A stretch of 7,977 nucleotides of DNA from positions 1 through 7,977 of the forward strand of contig CAAGNN010000181.1 in the NCBI GenBank assembly GCA_900771325.1. The letters run 5' to 3'. Positions 1-5,441 of the stretch are shown here, one piece after another (within the stretch, counting starts at the first letter, position 1; each line of letters opens with the position of its first letter). The translations under genes and the position numbers were made by a program. The DNA comes from Kiritimatiellia bacterium (GTDB lineage: Bacteria > Verrucomicrobiota > Kiritimatiellia > RFP12 > DVOR01). Below the pieces are notes generated by a model. The model was not told where the DNA came from. It was given only the letters and a program-made list of their open reading frames with translations, and did not search any database.

Positions 1-2
1 AC

Positions 3-86
3 AACACCCTCGGCTCGCTGATGCCCGTCACCGCCTCCGCCGGCCTCCTCCTCGCCGCCGACCTCCTCTCCACCCTCACCCGCTAG
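3..86 (+). CDS. C-terminal end of an unidentified hydrophobic protein (partial)
   Basis: The frame is open from the left edge and ends at a TAG at 84-86, giving 27 residues that begin NTLGSLMP and end LLSTLTR. Almost every codon ends in C, matching the codon habit of tyrS, rimO and the other conserved genes here; this is the main reason to call it coding. A run rich in Leu and Ala (SAGLLLAADLL) could be the last membrane helix of a transporter or other inner-membrane protein. Too little is present to name a family. The stop is followed by hairpins at 88-130 and 194-220 that could end its transcript. Confidence 0.4.
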   Translation, partial: NTLGSLMPVTASAGLLLAADLLSTLTR

Positions 87-87
87 C

Positions 88-130
88 GCCCTGCGTGGGG
101 ACTGCTCGCCCCCACACCCCTCGGCAGGGC
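88..130 (+). repeat. Nested inverted repeat just after the partial gene
   Basis: GCCCTGC at 88-94 pairs perfectly with GCAGGGC at 124-130. Inside it GTGGGG at 95-100 pairs with CCCCAC at 110-115. The two stems form a strong hairpin starting one base after the stop codon at 84-86. No T-run follows (TGTTGACATAG), so it is either an mRNA 3'-end stabilising structure or a Rho-assisted end rather than a classic intrinsic terminator. Confidence 0.5.
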
Positions 131-193
131 TGTTGACATAGCTCCTGCGGACTTCTCGCCCTGCACCCCGGGAGCGCGGTGCGCTCCACCCCG

Positions 194-226
194 GCCGACG
201 CGCCCTCCGGGCACGTCGGCTTTCTG
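194..226 (+). terminator. Terminator-like hairpin after the partial upstream gene
   Basis: GCCGACG at 194-200 pairs with CGTCGGC at 214-220. An inner GCCC-TCC-GGGC (202-212) extends the stem past one C/A mismatch. TTTCTGT follows at once. A GC-rich stem followed by a short T-rich tract fits an intrinsic terminator on the + strand, although the T-run is weak. It lies about 108 bp beyond the stop of the partial gene. Confidence 0.5.
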
Positions 227-237
227 TCATCTGTCAT

Positions 238-303
238 CCGCCCCGGGTTCGCCTTGCATCCGCCCCGGGTTGACCCCCGACCCGCCCCGGGTTCGCCTCG
301 GAC
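238..303. repeat. GC-rich 22-bp tandem repeat, three units
   Basis: CCGCCCCGGGTT begins at 238, 260 and 282, so the period is exactly 22 bp. The remaining 10 bp of each unit vary (they start CGCC, GACC and CGCC). A reversed piece, CCGGGGCGGGT, follows at 304-314. Positions 260-293 are identical, as reverse complement, to 34 bp of the perfect array at 7899-7964, so both belong to one dispersed repeat family. Confidence 0.85.
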
Positions 304-323
304 CCGGGGCGGGTGGAACTATT

Positions 324-411
324 AACAGTCAGTCTTATTGCAAATAACAGTTAGTCTTAATTGAATTAACAGTCAGTCTTAATTCAATTAACACTCAGTC
401 TTATTAGTTTC
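324..411. repeat. AT-rich 22-bp tandem repeat, four units
   Basis: AACAGTCAGTCTTA or a close variant begins at 324, 346, 368 and 390, a strict 22-bp period. The unit at 346 has TTAG for TCAG and the unit at 390 has CACT for CAGT. The segments joining units 2-3 and 3-4 are palindromic: TTAATT, one G or C, then AATTAA. The array therefore alternates a 9-bp CAGTCAGTC-like core with a 13-bp palindrome. It lies about 105 bp upstream of the promoter at 515-523. Confidence 0.85.
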
Positions 412-454
412 CCTCGCCCCTGATGGAAGTTTCCCCTGAGGCGGATGACGGTTT

Positions 455-485
455 ACTGTCGACTGTCGACTGTTCACTGTCGACT
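455..485. repeat. ACTGTCG heptamer repeat
   Basis: Four tandem 7-bp units begin at 455, 462, 469 and 476 (ACTGTCG, ACTGTCG, ACTGTTC, ACTGTCG), followed by ACT. Successive units create GTCGAC palindromes. A shorter copy occurs at 2741-2757, and a related CTGTCAT pair at 224-237. This looks like a dispersed simple intergenic repeat. It ends about 30 bp before the -10 element at 518. Confidence 0.8.
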
Positions 486-514
486 CCAATCTGTGCGCAG
501 CGGCGTGCGGATTG

Positions 515-523
515 TGGTATACT
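515..523 (+). promoter_or_regulatory. Extended -10 promoter for the 560-2740 unit
   Basis: TGGTATACT at 515-523 is an extended -10 element (TG, one base, TATACT). No good -35 is present at the usual spacing, which is acceptable for the extended type. Transcription would start near 530, leaving a leader of about 30 nt before the first gene, which carries GGAG at 547-550. Confidence 0.6.
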
Positions 524-559
524 GCGCGCCGTTTTTTGATTTGATTGGAGTAAAGCGTT

Positions 560-1030
560 ATGCAGATTAGCAAGTTGGCGTTTATGTTTACCGAGGCGGA
601 GATCAATGGCGGCCTGGCGGCTGCGCTCGAGAAGATGGGCGAGGCGCAGGGCAAGGAGTTGCTCAAGAAGGTGAAGGATCCGCAGGTGGTGCTGAAGGAT
701 GGGCTCTTGATTTTCAAGTGCAAGGCCTCGATGGGCTTTATCCCGATGCCGGTGGAGGCGCAGATTCGCTTGGCACCGGCGAAGGAGGGCGCGGCGCTGG
801 ATGTGACGCTGGAGAAGGTGTCGATGGCGATGATGGGCGGCGCGGCCGGCGCTTCGGCGTTGATGGGGCAGTTGGCGACGGCGGTGGCGGGGAAGCCTGG
901 GCTCGCGGTCAATGGCAACACGCTGACGGTGGATTTGGCGGTGCTGGCGCAGTTGCGGCAGATTACGCTGGGCGGCAAGCTCAGGGACATCGCGATTGTC
1001 AATGGCACGCTCGCGCTCGACTTCTCGTAA
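560..1030 (+). CDS. Conserved-looking protein of unknown function, first gene before tyrS
   Basis: This 156-residue protein has no signal peptide. It starts MQISKLAFMFTEAEINGGLA, and a GGAG ribosome binding site lies about 9 nt before the ATG. The start TEAEINGGLAAAL followed by alternating strand-like segments (VVLKDGLLIFKC, ALDVTLEKV, LTVDLAVL, IAIVNGTLALDF) suggests an alpha/beta or beta-rich lipid-binding-like fold, loosely reminiscent of LmeA/DUF2993 proteins. That resemblance is an impression, not an identification. An Ala/Met/Gly-rich stretch (about residues 93-107) may be a hydrophobic helix. It is followed 15 bp later by tyrS and probably co-transcribed with it. Its codons differ from its neighbours: Ala is mostly GCG and Leu often TTG, whereas tyrS uses GCC and CTC. 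Confidence 0.85.
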   Translation: MQISKLAFMFTEAEINGGLAAALEKMGEAQGKELLKKVKDPQVVLKDGLLIFKCKASMGFIPMPVEAQIRLAPAKEGAALDVTLEKVSMAMMGGAAGASALMGQLATAVAGKPGLAVNGNTLTVDLAVLAQLRQITLGGKLRDIAIVNGTLALDFS

Positions 1031-1045
1031 GGGGAGGCGGAAGCA

Positions 1046-2326
1046 ATGAAGTTCTACGATTTTCTCAAGTCTCGCCACCTGGTAGAAGCGTGCACCTGCG
1101 AGGAGGCCAAGATGGCTGAGTTGCTGGAGAAGCCGCTGACGCTCTATGTGGGCTTCGACCCCACGGCCTCGTCGCTCCAGGCCGGCAACTACGCCGCCAT
1201 TCAGACTCTTGCGCAGTTCCAGCGCGCCGGCCACCGCGTCATCGCCCTGGTGGGCGGGGCCACGGGGATGATTGGCGACCCCTCCGGCCGCTCCACCGAG
1301 CGCAACTTCCTCTCCGAGGAGCAGCTGAAGATTAACCTCGAGGGGATCAAGGAGAACCTCTCGCGCTTCCTCGACTTCAACCACCCCACCAATCCCGCCA
1401 TTCTGGTCAACAACTACGATTGGTACAAGGACTACACCATCCTGCCTTTCCTGCGCGAGGTGGGGACCCTCTTCCGGATGAAGCCGATGCTCGCCAAGGA
1501 TTCGGTCCAGAAGCGCCTCAATGCCGAGACCAACTCGATGACCTTCACCGAGTTCTGCTACCAGATTCTCCAGGGCTACGACTTCTATTACCTCTACAAG
1601 CACTACGGCTGCACGCTCCAGGTGGGCGGGGCCGACCAGTGGGGCAACATCACCGCCGGCACCGACCTCATCCGCCGCCTCGAGCCCGAGGCCGAGGTCA
1701 ACGGGCTGACCATTCCCCTGGTCTGCGACGCGAACGGGCAGAAGTTCGGCAAGTCCGCCGGCAATGCCATCTTCCTCAACGCCGCCAAGACCAGCGTCTA
1801 CGCTTTCTACCAGTTCTTCCTGCGCACGCTCGATGCCGATGTCATCCGCTATCTGAAGATCTTTACCTTCCTCGATGACGCGCGTATTGCCGCGCTTGCC
1901 GCCGAGTTGCAGGCCCACCCCGAACAGCGCGCCCCCCAGAAGGCTCTGGCCGAGGAGCTCACCCGCGCCGTCCACGGCGAGGCCGGCCTCGAGACCGCTC
2001 GCAAGGCCTCGGCCGTCCTCTTCGGTGGCACCCTCGAGGGGCTCACGGCCGCCGAGCTTGAAGCCATTGCCGCCGATGTTCCCTCGGCCGAACTGCCCGC
2101 CGGCGAGGTCCTCGGCAAGAGCGTCATCGACGTGGCCGTCGCCGCCGGCTTCCTCAAGAGTAAGGGCGAGGCGCGCCGCCTCATCCAGGGTGGCGGCCTT
2201 TCGCTCAACAACGTGAAGGTGGCGGACCCCGCAGCGGTGGTCGACCCCGCCGCGCCGGTTGAGGGCAAGGTCCTTCTCCTGCGCCAGGGGAAGAAGAACT
2301 ACTTCCTCCTGAAGGTGAAGGCCTAA
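1046..2326 (+). CDS. tyrS: Tyrosyl-tRNA synthetase with a degenerate HIGH motif
   Basis: This is a full-length class Ic synthetase of 426 residues that joins tyrosine to tRNA-Tyr in the cytoplasm. The catalytic domain has LYVGFDPTA (residues 33-41), ALVGGATGMIGDPSG (67-81), FTEFCYQILQGYD (167-179, with tyrosine-binding Y172, Q176 and D179), GGADQWGNI (194-202) and the KMSKS-type KFGKS (233-237). An S4 RNA-binding domain fills about residues 350-420 (SKGEARRLIQGGGLSLN). The HIGH signature reads QAGN at 45-48, so the first histidine is Gln. Numbering coincides with the Bacillus stearothermophilus enzyme, where T40, H45 and H48 stabilise the transition state; T40 is kept here. The start is supported by GGGGAGG at 1031-1037. 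No T-box leader is seen. Confidence 0.97.
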   Translation: MKFYDFLKSRHLVEACTCEEAKMAELLEKPLTLYVGFDPTASSLQAGNYAAIQTLAQFQRAGHRVIALVGGATGMIGDPSGRSTERNFLSEEQLKINLEGIKENLSRFLDFNHPTNPAILVNNYDWYKDYTILPFLREVGTLFRMKPMLAKDSVQKRLNAETNSMTFTEFCYQILQGYDFYYLYKHYGCTLQVGGADQWGNITAGTDLIRRLEPEAEVNGLTIPLVCDANGQKFGKSAGNAIFLNAAKTSVYAFYQFFLRTLDADVIRYLKIFTFLDDARIAALAAELQAHPEQRAPQKALAEELTRAVHGEAGLETARKASAVLFGGTLEGLTAAELEAIAADVPSAELPAGEVLGKSVIDVAVAAGFLKSKGEARRLIQGGGLSLNNVKVADPAAVVDPAAPVEGKVLLLRQGKKNYFLLKVKA

Positions 2327-2341
2327 GGGCCGCCCAACGCA

Positions 2342-2740
2342 ATGCTCACGCCCGCGACCATCGACGCGATCGGCGCCTTGATGGCGCGGGCCGGTATTTC
2401 CGAGGCCGACCTGCGCGAGCAGTTTGTCCTCGGCAGCGGCAGCGGCGGGCAGAAGATCAACAAGACCTCCAGTGCCGTCCGCCTGACCCACGAGCCCAGC
2501 GGCCTCTGGGTCAAGGTGCAGGCCTCCCGGTCGCGCGAGGATAACCGCTGGCTTGCTCGCCGCGCTCTCGCCGAAAAAATCCTGGAAGTGCGCGATGGCG
2601 AGGCCTCCAAACGCCAGCAGGAGCGCGAAAAGATCCGCCGTCAAAAGCGCCGCCGCTCCCGCCGTCAAAAGGCCCGAATGCTCGACGACAAGGCCAAACA
2701 CGCCGCCAAAAAAGCCGCCCGCCGGTGGGCTCCGGAATAA
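2342..2740 (+). CDS. Small GGQ-domain peptide chain release factor-like protein
   Basis: This 132-residue protein is a lone RF-1-type hydrolase domain. FVLGSGSGGQKINKTSSAV (residues 28-46) carries the GGQ motif at 35-37, which in this family promotes hydrolysis of peptidyl-tRNA in the ribosome. SRSREDNRWLARRALAEKI follows, then a long, very basic Lys/Arg/Ala tail from about residue 88 to the end. There is no stop-codon recognition domain. In ArfB/YaeJ such a basic tail enters the empty mRNA channel, so ribosome rescue is the likely role; the sequence looks closer to the short 'release factor-like' (C12orf65/MTRFR-type) group than to ArfB itself. It begins 15 bp after tyrS, with only a weak AAGG-like site, so it may depend on translation of tyrS. 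A second ATG at 2381 is possible but would remove part of the N-terminus. Confidence 0.9.
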   Translation: MLTPATIDAIGALMARAGISEADLREQFVLGSGSGGQKINKTSSAVRLTHEPSGLWVKVQASRSREDNRWLARRALAEKILEVRDGEASKRQQEREKIRRQKRRRSRRQKARMLDDKAKHAAKKAARRWAPE

Positions 2741-2757
2741 GTCGACTGTCGACTGAC
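2741..2757. repeat. Second copy of the GTCGACT heptamer repeat
   Basis: GTCGACTGTCGACTGAC directly follows the stop codon of the GGQ-domain gene. It shares ACTGTCGACTG with the array at 455-485, in the same orientation. It lies in the 31-bp gap between the convergent GGQ gene and rnhB. Confidence 0.75.
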
Positions 2758-2770
2758 TCGCGTAGCGAGC
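2756..2770. terminator. Short hairpin between convergent genes, possible weak terminator
   Basis: CTCGC (2757-2761), loop GTA, GCGAG (2765-2769) forms a perfect 5-bp stem between the stop codons of two convergent operons. Neither strand has a proper T-run after it: the + strand continues CCTCAAAAAAG and the minus strand continues CAGTCGACAG. It could slow both transcripts, but it is not a convincing intrinsic terminator. Confidence 0.3.
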
Positions 2771-2771
2771 C

Positions 2772-3425
2772 TCAAAAAAGCTCCAGCTCGCCCTGAATGC
2801 AACTGACGGGGGCGAAGGAGCGGCGGTGTTCCGGGCAGGGACCGAATTGGCGCAGGGCGGCGAGGTGGGGGGCGGTACCGTAGGTCTTGTTCTTGGCAAA
2901 GCCGTAGGCGGGGTAGAGGCGGTCGAGCTCGCGGCAGAGACGGTCGCGCGTTACCTTGGCAATGATGGAGGCACAGGCGATGAGTAGGCTCGTGGCATCG
3001 CCCTTGACGATGGCGGTGTGGGAAATGGGCAGCCCTTTGACCGGGAGCCCGTCGACCAGGGCGTGGTCGGGCAAGGGGGTGAGCCCTTCGAGAGCGCGGT
3101 GCATCGCCAGGTGGGTGGCGCGCAGGATGTTCAGTTCGTCAATCTCGCGCGCCGAGGCCTGACCGGCTGCCCAGCGAATGGCCGGGTGGGCGGTGATCAG
3201 GTCGTAGAGCGCCTCGCGTTTGCGCTCGGTCAGCTGTTTGGAGTCATTCACCGCCGCGAGCTCCTCGGCTGCGAGGCGCGGCAGATCCTCGGCCGCAATG
3301 ACCACCGCCCCGGCCACAACCGGCCCAGCCAGACATCCGCGCCCGGCCTCATCCACCCCCGCGAGCACCGCCCCGGGATGGTCGGCCCAAAAGGCCGCCT
3401 CGTGCACCAGCAACGGATGACTCAT
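2772..3425 (-). CDS. rnhB: Ribonuclease HII
   Basis: This 217-residue enzyme cuts the RNA strand of RNA-DNA hybrids and removes single ribonucleotides misincorporated in DNA. The family signature is clear: GVDEAGRGCLAGPV (residues 23-36), NDSKQLTERKRE (60-71), EIDELNIL (94-101), ALVDG (122-126), IVKGDA (139-144), ASIIAKVTRD (152-161) and HRRSFAPV near the end. The four acidic catalytic residues are D25, E26, D125 and D143, all present. The ATG at 3425 overlaps the TGA of rimO by 4 bp (ATGA) with no visible Shine-Dalgarno, implying translational coupling. The same frame stays open far upstream into rimO, but that extension is a Pro/Arg/His-rich shadow. It is the last gene of the four-gene operon. 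Confidence 0.96.
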   Translation of the reverse strand: MSHPLLVHEAAFWADHPGAVLAGVDEAGRGCLAGPVVAGAVVIAAEDLPRLAAEELAAVNDSKQLTERKREALYDLITAHPAIRWAAGQASAREIDELNILRATHLAMHRALEGLTPLPDHALVDGLPVKGLPISHTAIVKGDATSLLIACASIIAKVTRDRLCRELDRLYPAYGFAKNKTYGTAPHLAALRQFGPCPEHRRSFAPVSCIQGELELF

Positions 3426-4774
3426 TGGGCGCGGGCGGTGAGGTCGTAGCCGCGGGTGCCGGTGAGGGTGACGGTGAGGAAGTCGCCGGGGCGGGCACCC
3501 TCGGGGAGGTGCGCGAGGCGGACGAGTCCGTCGACCTCGGGGGCTTGGTGGGGGAGGCGGGCGCGGCCGGAGCCGTCGGCGGCGCGCTCGAGGAGGAGGG
3601 CGCGGGCGGTGGTGCCGACGCGCTCGCGGTTGCGCTCCTTGGCGATGGCGCGCTGGGCGGACATCAGGCGGGCGAGGCGGTCGCGGGCGACCTCGGGCGG
3701 GGGTAGGCCGGGGAGTTCGGCGGCGGCGGTGCCTTCCTCGGGCGAGAAGATGAAGGTGCCCAGGGCGTCGAAGCGGACGCGCTTGACGTAGTCGAGCAGG
3801 GCCTGGAAGTGCTCCTCGGTTTCGCCGGGGAAGCCGACCATGCAGGTGGTGCGGAGGGTGGCACCGGGGACGGCGGCGCGGAGGCGCTCGGGGAAGGTGT
3901 CGATGGCGGCGATGGTGTCGGCGCGGCGCATCGCGCGGAGGATGTCGGGGTGGGCGTGCTGGATGGGGAGGTCGAAGTAGGGGACGATGTGCTTGGCGCC
4001 GGCCATCACCTCGAGGAGTTCGTCGGTGACGTGGTTGTGGAAGCCGTAGAGCCAGCGGAGCCAGAAGTCGCCCTCGAGCGCGTCGAGGCGGCGGAGGAGC
4101 GCGGCGAGGCTCGAGCCGTTGCGCAGGTCCTTGCCGTAGGCGGTGACATCCTGGGCGATGAGGTTGATTTCGCGGGTGCCGGTGGCGATGAGTTCGCGCA
4201 CTTCGGCCTCGATGGCCTCCATCGGGCGCGAGCGCAGGTGGCCGCGGAACTGCGGGATGGCGCAGAAGGCGCAGGCGTGGTTGCAACCCTCGGCGATCTT
4301 GGTGTAGGCCACGATTTGCCCGGAGAGGCGGAGGGCGGGGATGGGTTTAGCGAAGGTGCGCGTGGGCAACCCGGGGGCCACGGCCAGCAGCGCCTCGCGG
4401 TCCTGCTTGCGCCGGTGCTCGAGCTGCTTGACGAGCTCGGGGAGGCGGTCGAGCTCATCGACGCCGAGGAAGGCATCGACCTCGGGGAAGGCATCGAGCA
4501 TCTGGGCGCGGTAGCGCTGGGGCATGCAGCCGGCGACGATGACGGCCTTGCAGTTGCCCTCGGCCTTGTGGGCACAGGCGGCGAGGATGTTCTCGGCACC
4601 CTCCTCTCGTGCGCTCTCGATGAAGGCGCAGGTGTTGATGAGGATGATGTCGGCCGCCTCCGGGCTCGGGGCCAGCTGATAACCGGACTTGAGCAGGAAG
4701 CCGGCCATCGCCTCGCTGTCGGCCAGGTTCTTCGAGCAGCCCAGCGAGATAATCCCAATGGTCTTGACGCGCAT
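3422..4774 (-). CDS. rimO: Ribosomal protein S12 methylthiotransferase RimO
   Basis: This 450-residue radical-SAM methylthiotransferase adds a methylthio group to a conserved aspartate of ribosomal protein S12. The N-terminal domain carries the three cysteines of one 4Fe-4S cluster: C13 (LGCSKN), C49 (INTCAF) and C83 (AGCMPQRY). The radical-SAM cluster motif CNHACAFC gives C164, C168 and C171. YGFHNHVTDELL, PYFDLPIQHAH and the MVGFPGETEEHF segment are typical of RimO, as is the C-terminal TRAM domain (about residues 380-445). The LGCSKN start and total length favour RimO over MiaB. The ATG follows the stop of the LUD gene by a single base, and its TGA overlaps the rnhB start. Confidence 0.97.
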   Translation of the reverse strand: MRVKTIGIISLGCSKNLADSEAMAGFLLKSGYQLAPSPEAADIILINTCAFIESAREEGAENILAACAHKAEGNCKAVIVAGCMPQRYRAQMLDAFPEVDAFLGVDELDRLPELVKQLEHRRKQDREALLAVAPGLPTRTFAKPIPALRLSGQIVAYTKIAEGCNHACAFCAIPQFRGHLRSRPMEAIEAEVRELIATGTREINLIAQDVTAYGKDLRNGSSLAALLRRLDALEGDFWLRWLYGFHNHVTDELLEVMAGAKHIVPYFDLPIQHAHPDILRAMRRADTIAAIDTFPERLRAAVPGATLRTTCMVGFPGETEEHFQALLDYVKRVRFDALGTFIFSPEEGTAAAELPGLPPPEVARDRLARLMSAQRAIAKERNRERVGTTARALLLERAADGSGRARLPHQAPEVDGLVRLAHLPEGARPGDFLTVTLTGTRGYDLTARAQ

Positions 4775-4775
4775 C

Positions 4776-5441
4776 TTAGAGCCCCAGGTCGTCGTTCACC
4801 AGCAGGACCGTGGTGGGGGTGCAGCCCGGGCGCTGCTTAATGATGGAGGTGACGCGGCAGATGCTCTCGGGGCAGCTGCCCGCGCACTGCGCGCAGGTGC
4901 CGGTGACCGCGCAGGGGGTCTTGCGCCCCAGACGGTAGGCGTTGACCGGGCCGGCCACCTCGGCAATGCGGTCCAGGGCCGCGTGCACGCCCCCGCGCAC
5001 CAACTTATTGCGCCCGATGAGCAGGACCACCTGGCGGGGGCCGAAGGTCATCGCGGCCACGCGGTTGCCGTTACCGTCGATGTTGACGATGATGCCCTCC
5101 TCGGTGAGGGCGTTGACCGAGGAGAGGAAGAGGTCGCAGGTCAGCTGGCGGCGCATAATCTCGAGCTTCTCTTCGGGGGAGAGGTTGGGGAAGCCGTGAT
5201 TGAGAATCTCCTTGCCGGCATCGCGCAGCTCGCGCGTCAGGTTCAGGCAAGCGACCGAGAGCGAGCCGCCAAAGCCGACGCTCCGGGCCGGCTCGGCCAG
5301 GGCGAGGATCTTTTCGCGCGCGACTTCGCGCGTGGCGCAGACTTCAACCATAAAGCCGCGGGCGCGGAGCTTTTGGGCAACGGCCTCCAGGCGCGTGGCC
5401 GAAAGCCAAGAGAGCATGTCATTGACGGTGGATTGTTCCAT
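4776..5441 (-). CDS. LUD-domain protein (LutC/YkgG-like) with a C-terminal cysteine cluster
   Basis: This 221-residue protein belongs to the LUD (DUF162) family. It has VGFGGSLSV at residues 55-63, then EEGIIVNIDGNGNRVAAM and VVLLIGRNKLVRGG, all typical of the family. The C-terminus has cysteines at 177, 183, 186, 190 and 195, with one more at 207, before a closing VLLVNDDLGL; this could bind a metal or Fe-S cluster. Relatives LutB/LutC oxidise lactate, but many stand-alone LUD proteins have no proven function, and no lutA or lutB is present here, so lactate use should not be assumed. The start at 5441 is set by a strong GGGAGG at 5448-5453, 6 nt upstream. It overlaps the end of lgt by 23 bp. 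A longer in-frame extension to 5573 lies wholly inside lgt and is rejected. Confidence 0.9.
   Translation of the reverse strand: MEQSTVNDMLSWLSATRLEAVAQKLRARGFMVEVCATREVAREKILALAEPARSVGFGGSLSVACLNLTRELRDAGKEILNHGFPNLSPEEKLEIMRRQLTCDLFLSSVNALTEEGIIVNIDGNGNRVAAMTFGPRQVVLLIGRNKLVRGGVHAALDRIAEVAGPVNAYRLGRKTPCAVTGTCAQCAGSCPESICRVTSIIKQRPGCTPTTVLLVNDDLGL

Larger units (their letters stand above)
87..559. other. Intergenic region rich in hairpins and tandem repeats
   Basis: This 473-bp stretch has no credible gene. In order it holds a nested inverted repeat (88-130), a perfect 7-bp hairpin GGAGCGC-GGT-GCGCTCC (171-187), a terminator-like hairpin (194-226), a doubled CTGTCAT (224-237), a GC-rich 22-bp array (238-303), an AT-rich 22-bp array (324-411), heptamer repeats (455-485) and a promoter (515-523). 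Composition swings sharply from very GC-rich before 316 to AT-rich at 320-410. A very long minus-strand open frame starting inside this region is an antisense shadow of tyrS and its neighbours. Confidence 0.75.

Noticed and set aside
238..303. CRISPR array
   Set aside because: The repeat is too short, the 22-bp period leaves only a 10-bp variable part, and no cas genes are present. The same applies to the arrays at 324-411 and 7899-7964.
404..2899. An 831-codon minus-strand open frame opposite the tyrS unit
   Set aside because: It lies antisense to three well-supported genes, and its translation is the typical Leu/Val/Glu/Gly-rich shadow of GC-rich coding DNA with no domain signature.
3426..4286. 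A long upstream extension of the rnhB frame inside rimO
   Set aside because: The extra residues are Pro/Arg/His-rich and lie entirely within conserved rimO sequence. The RNase HII start at 3425, with its ATGA overlap, is far better.
3809..4840. A 343-codon plus-strand open frame over rimO
   Set aside because: It is antisense to RimO, Gly/Glu/Val-rich, and has no ribosome binding site or motif; it is a composition shadow.
4776..5441. Lactate utilisation operon
   Set aside because: Only one LUD protein is present, without LutA, LutB, a lactate permease or a dehydrogenase; calling it lutC would over-read the family name.
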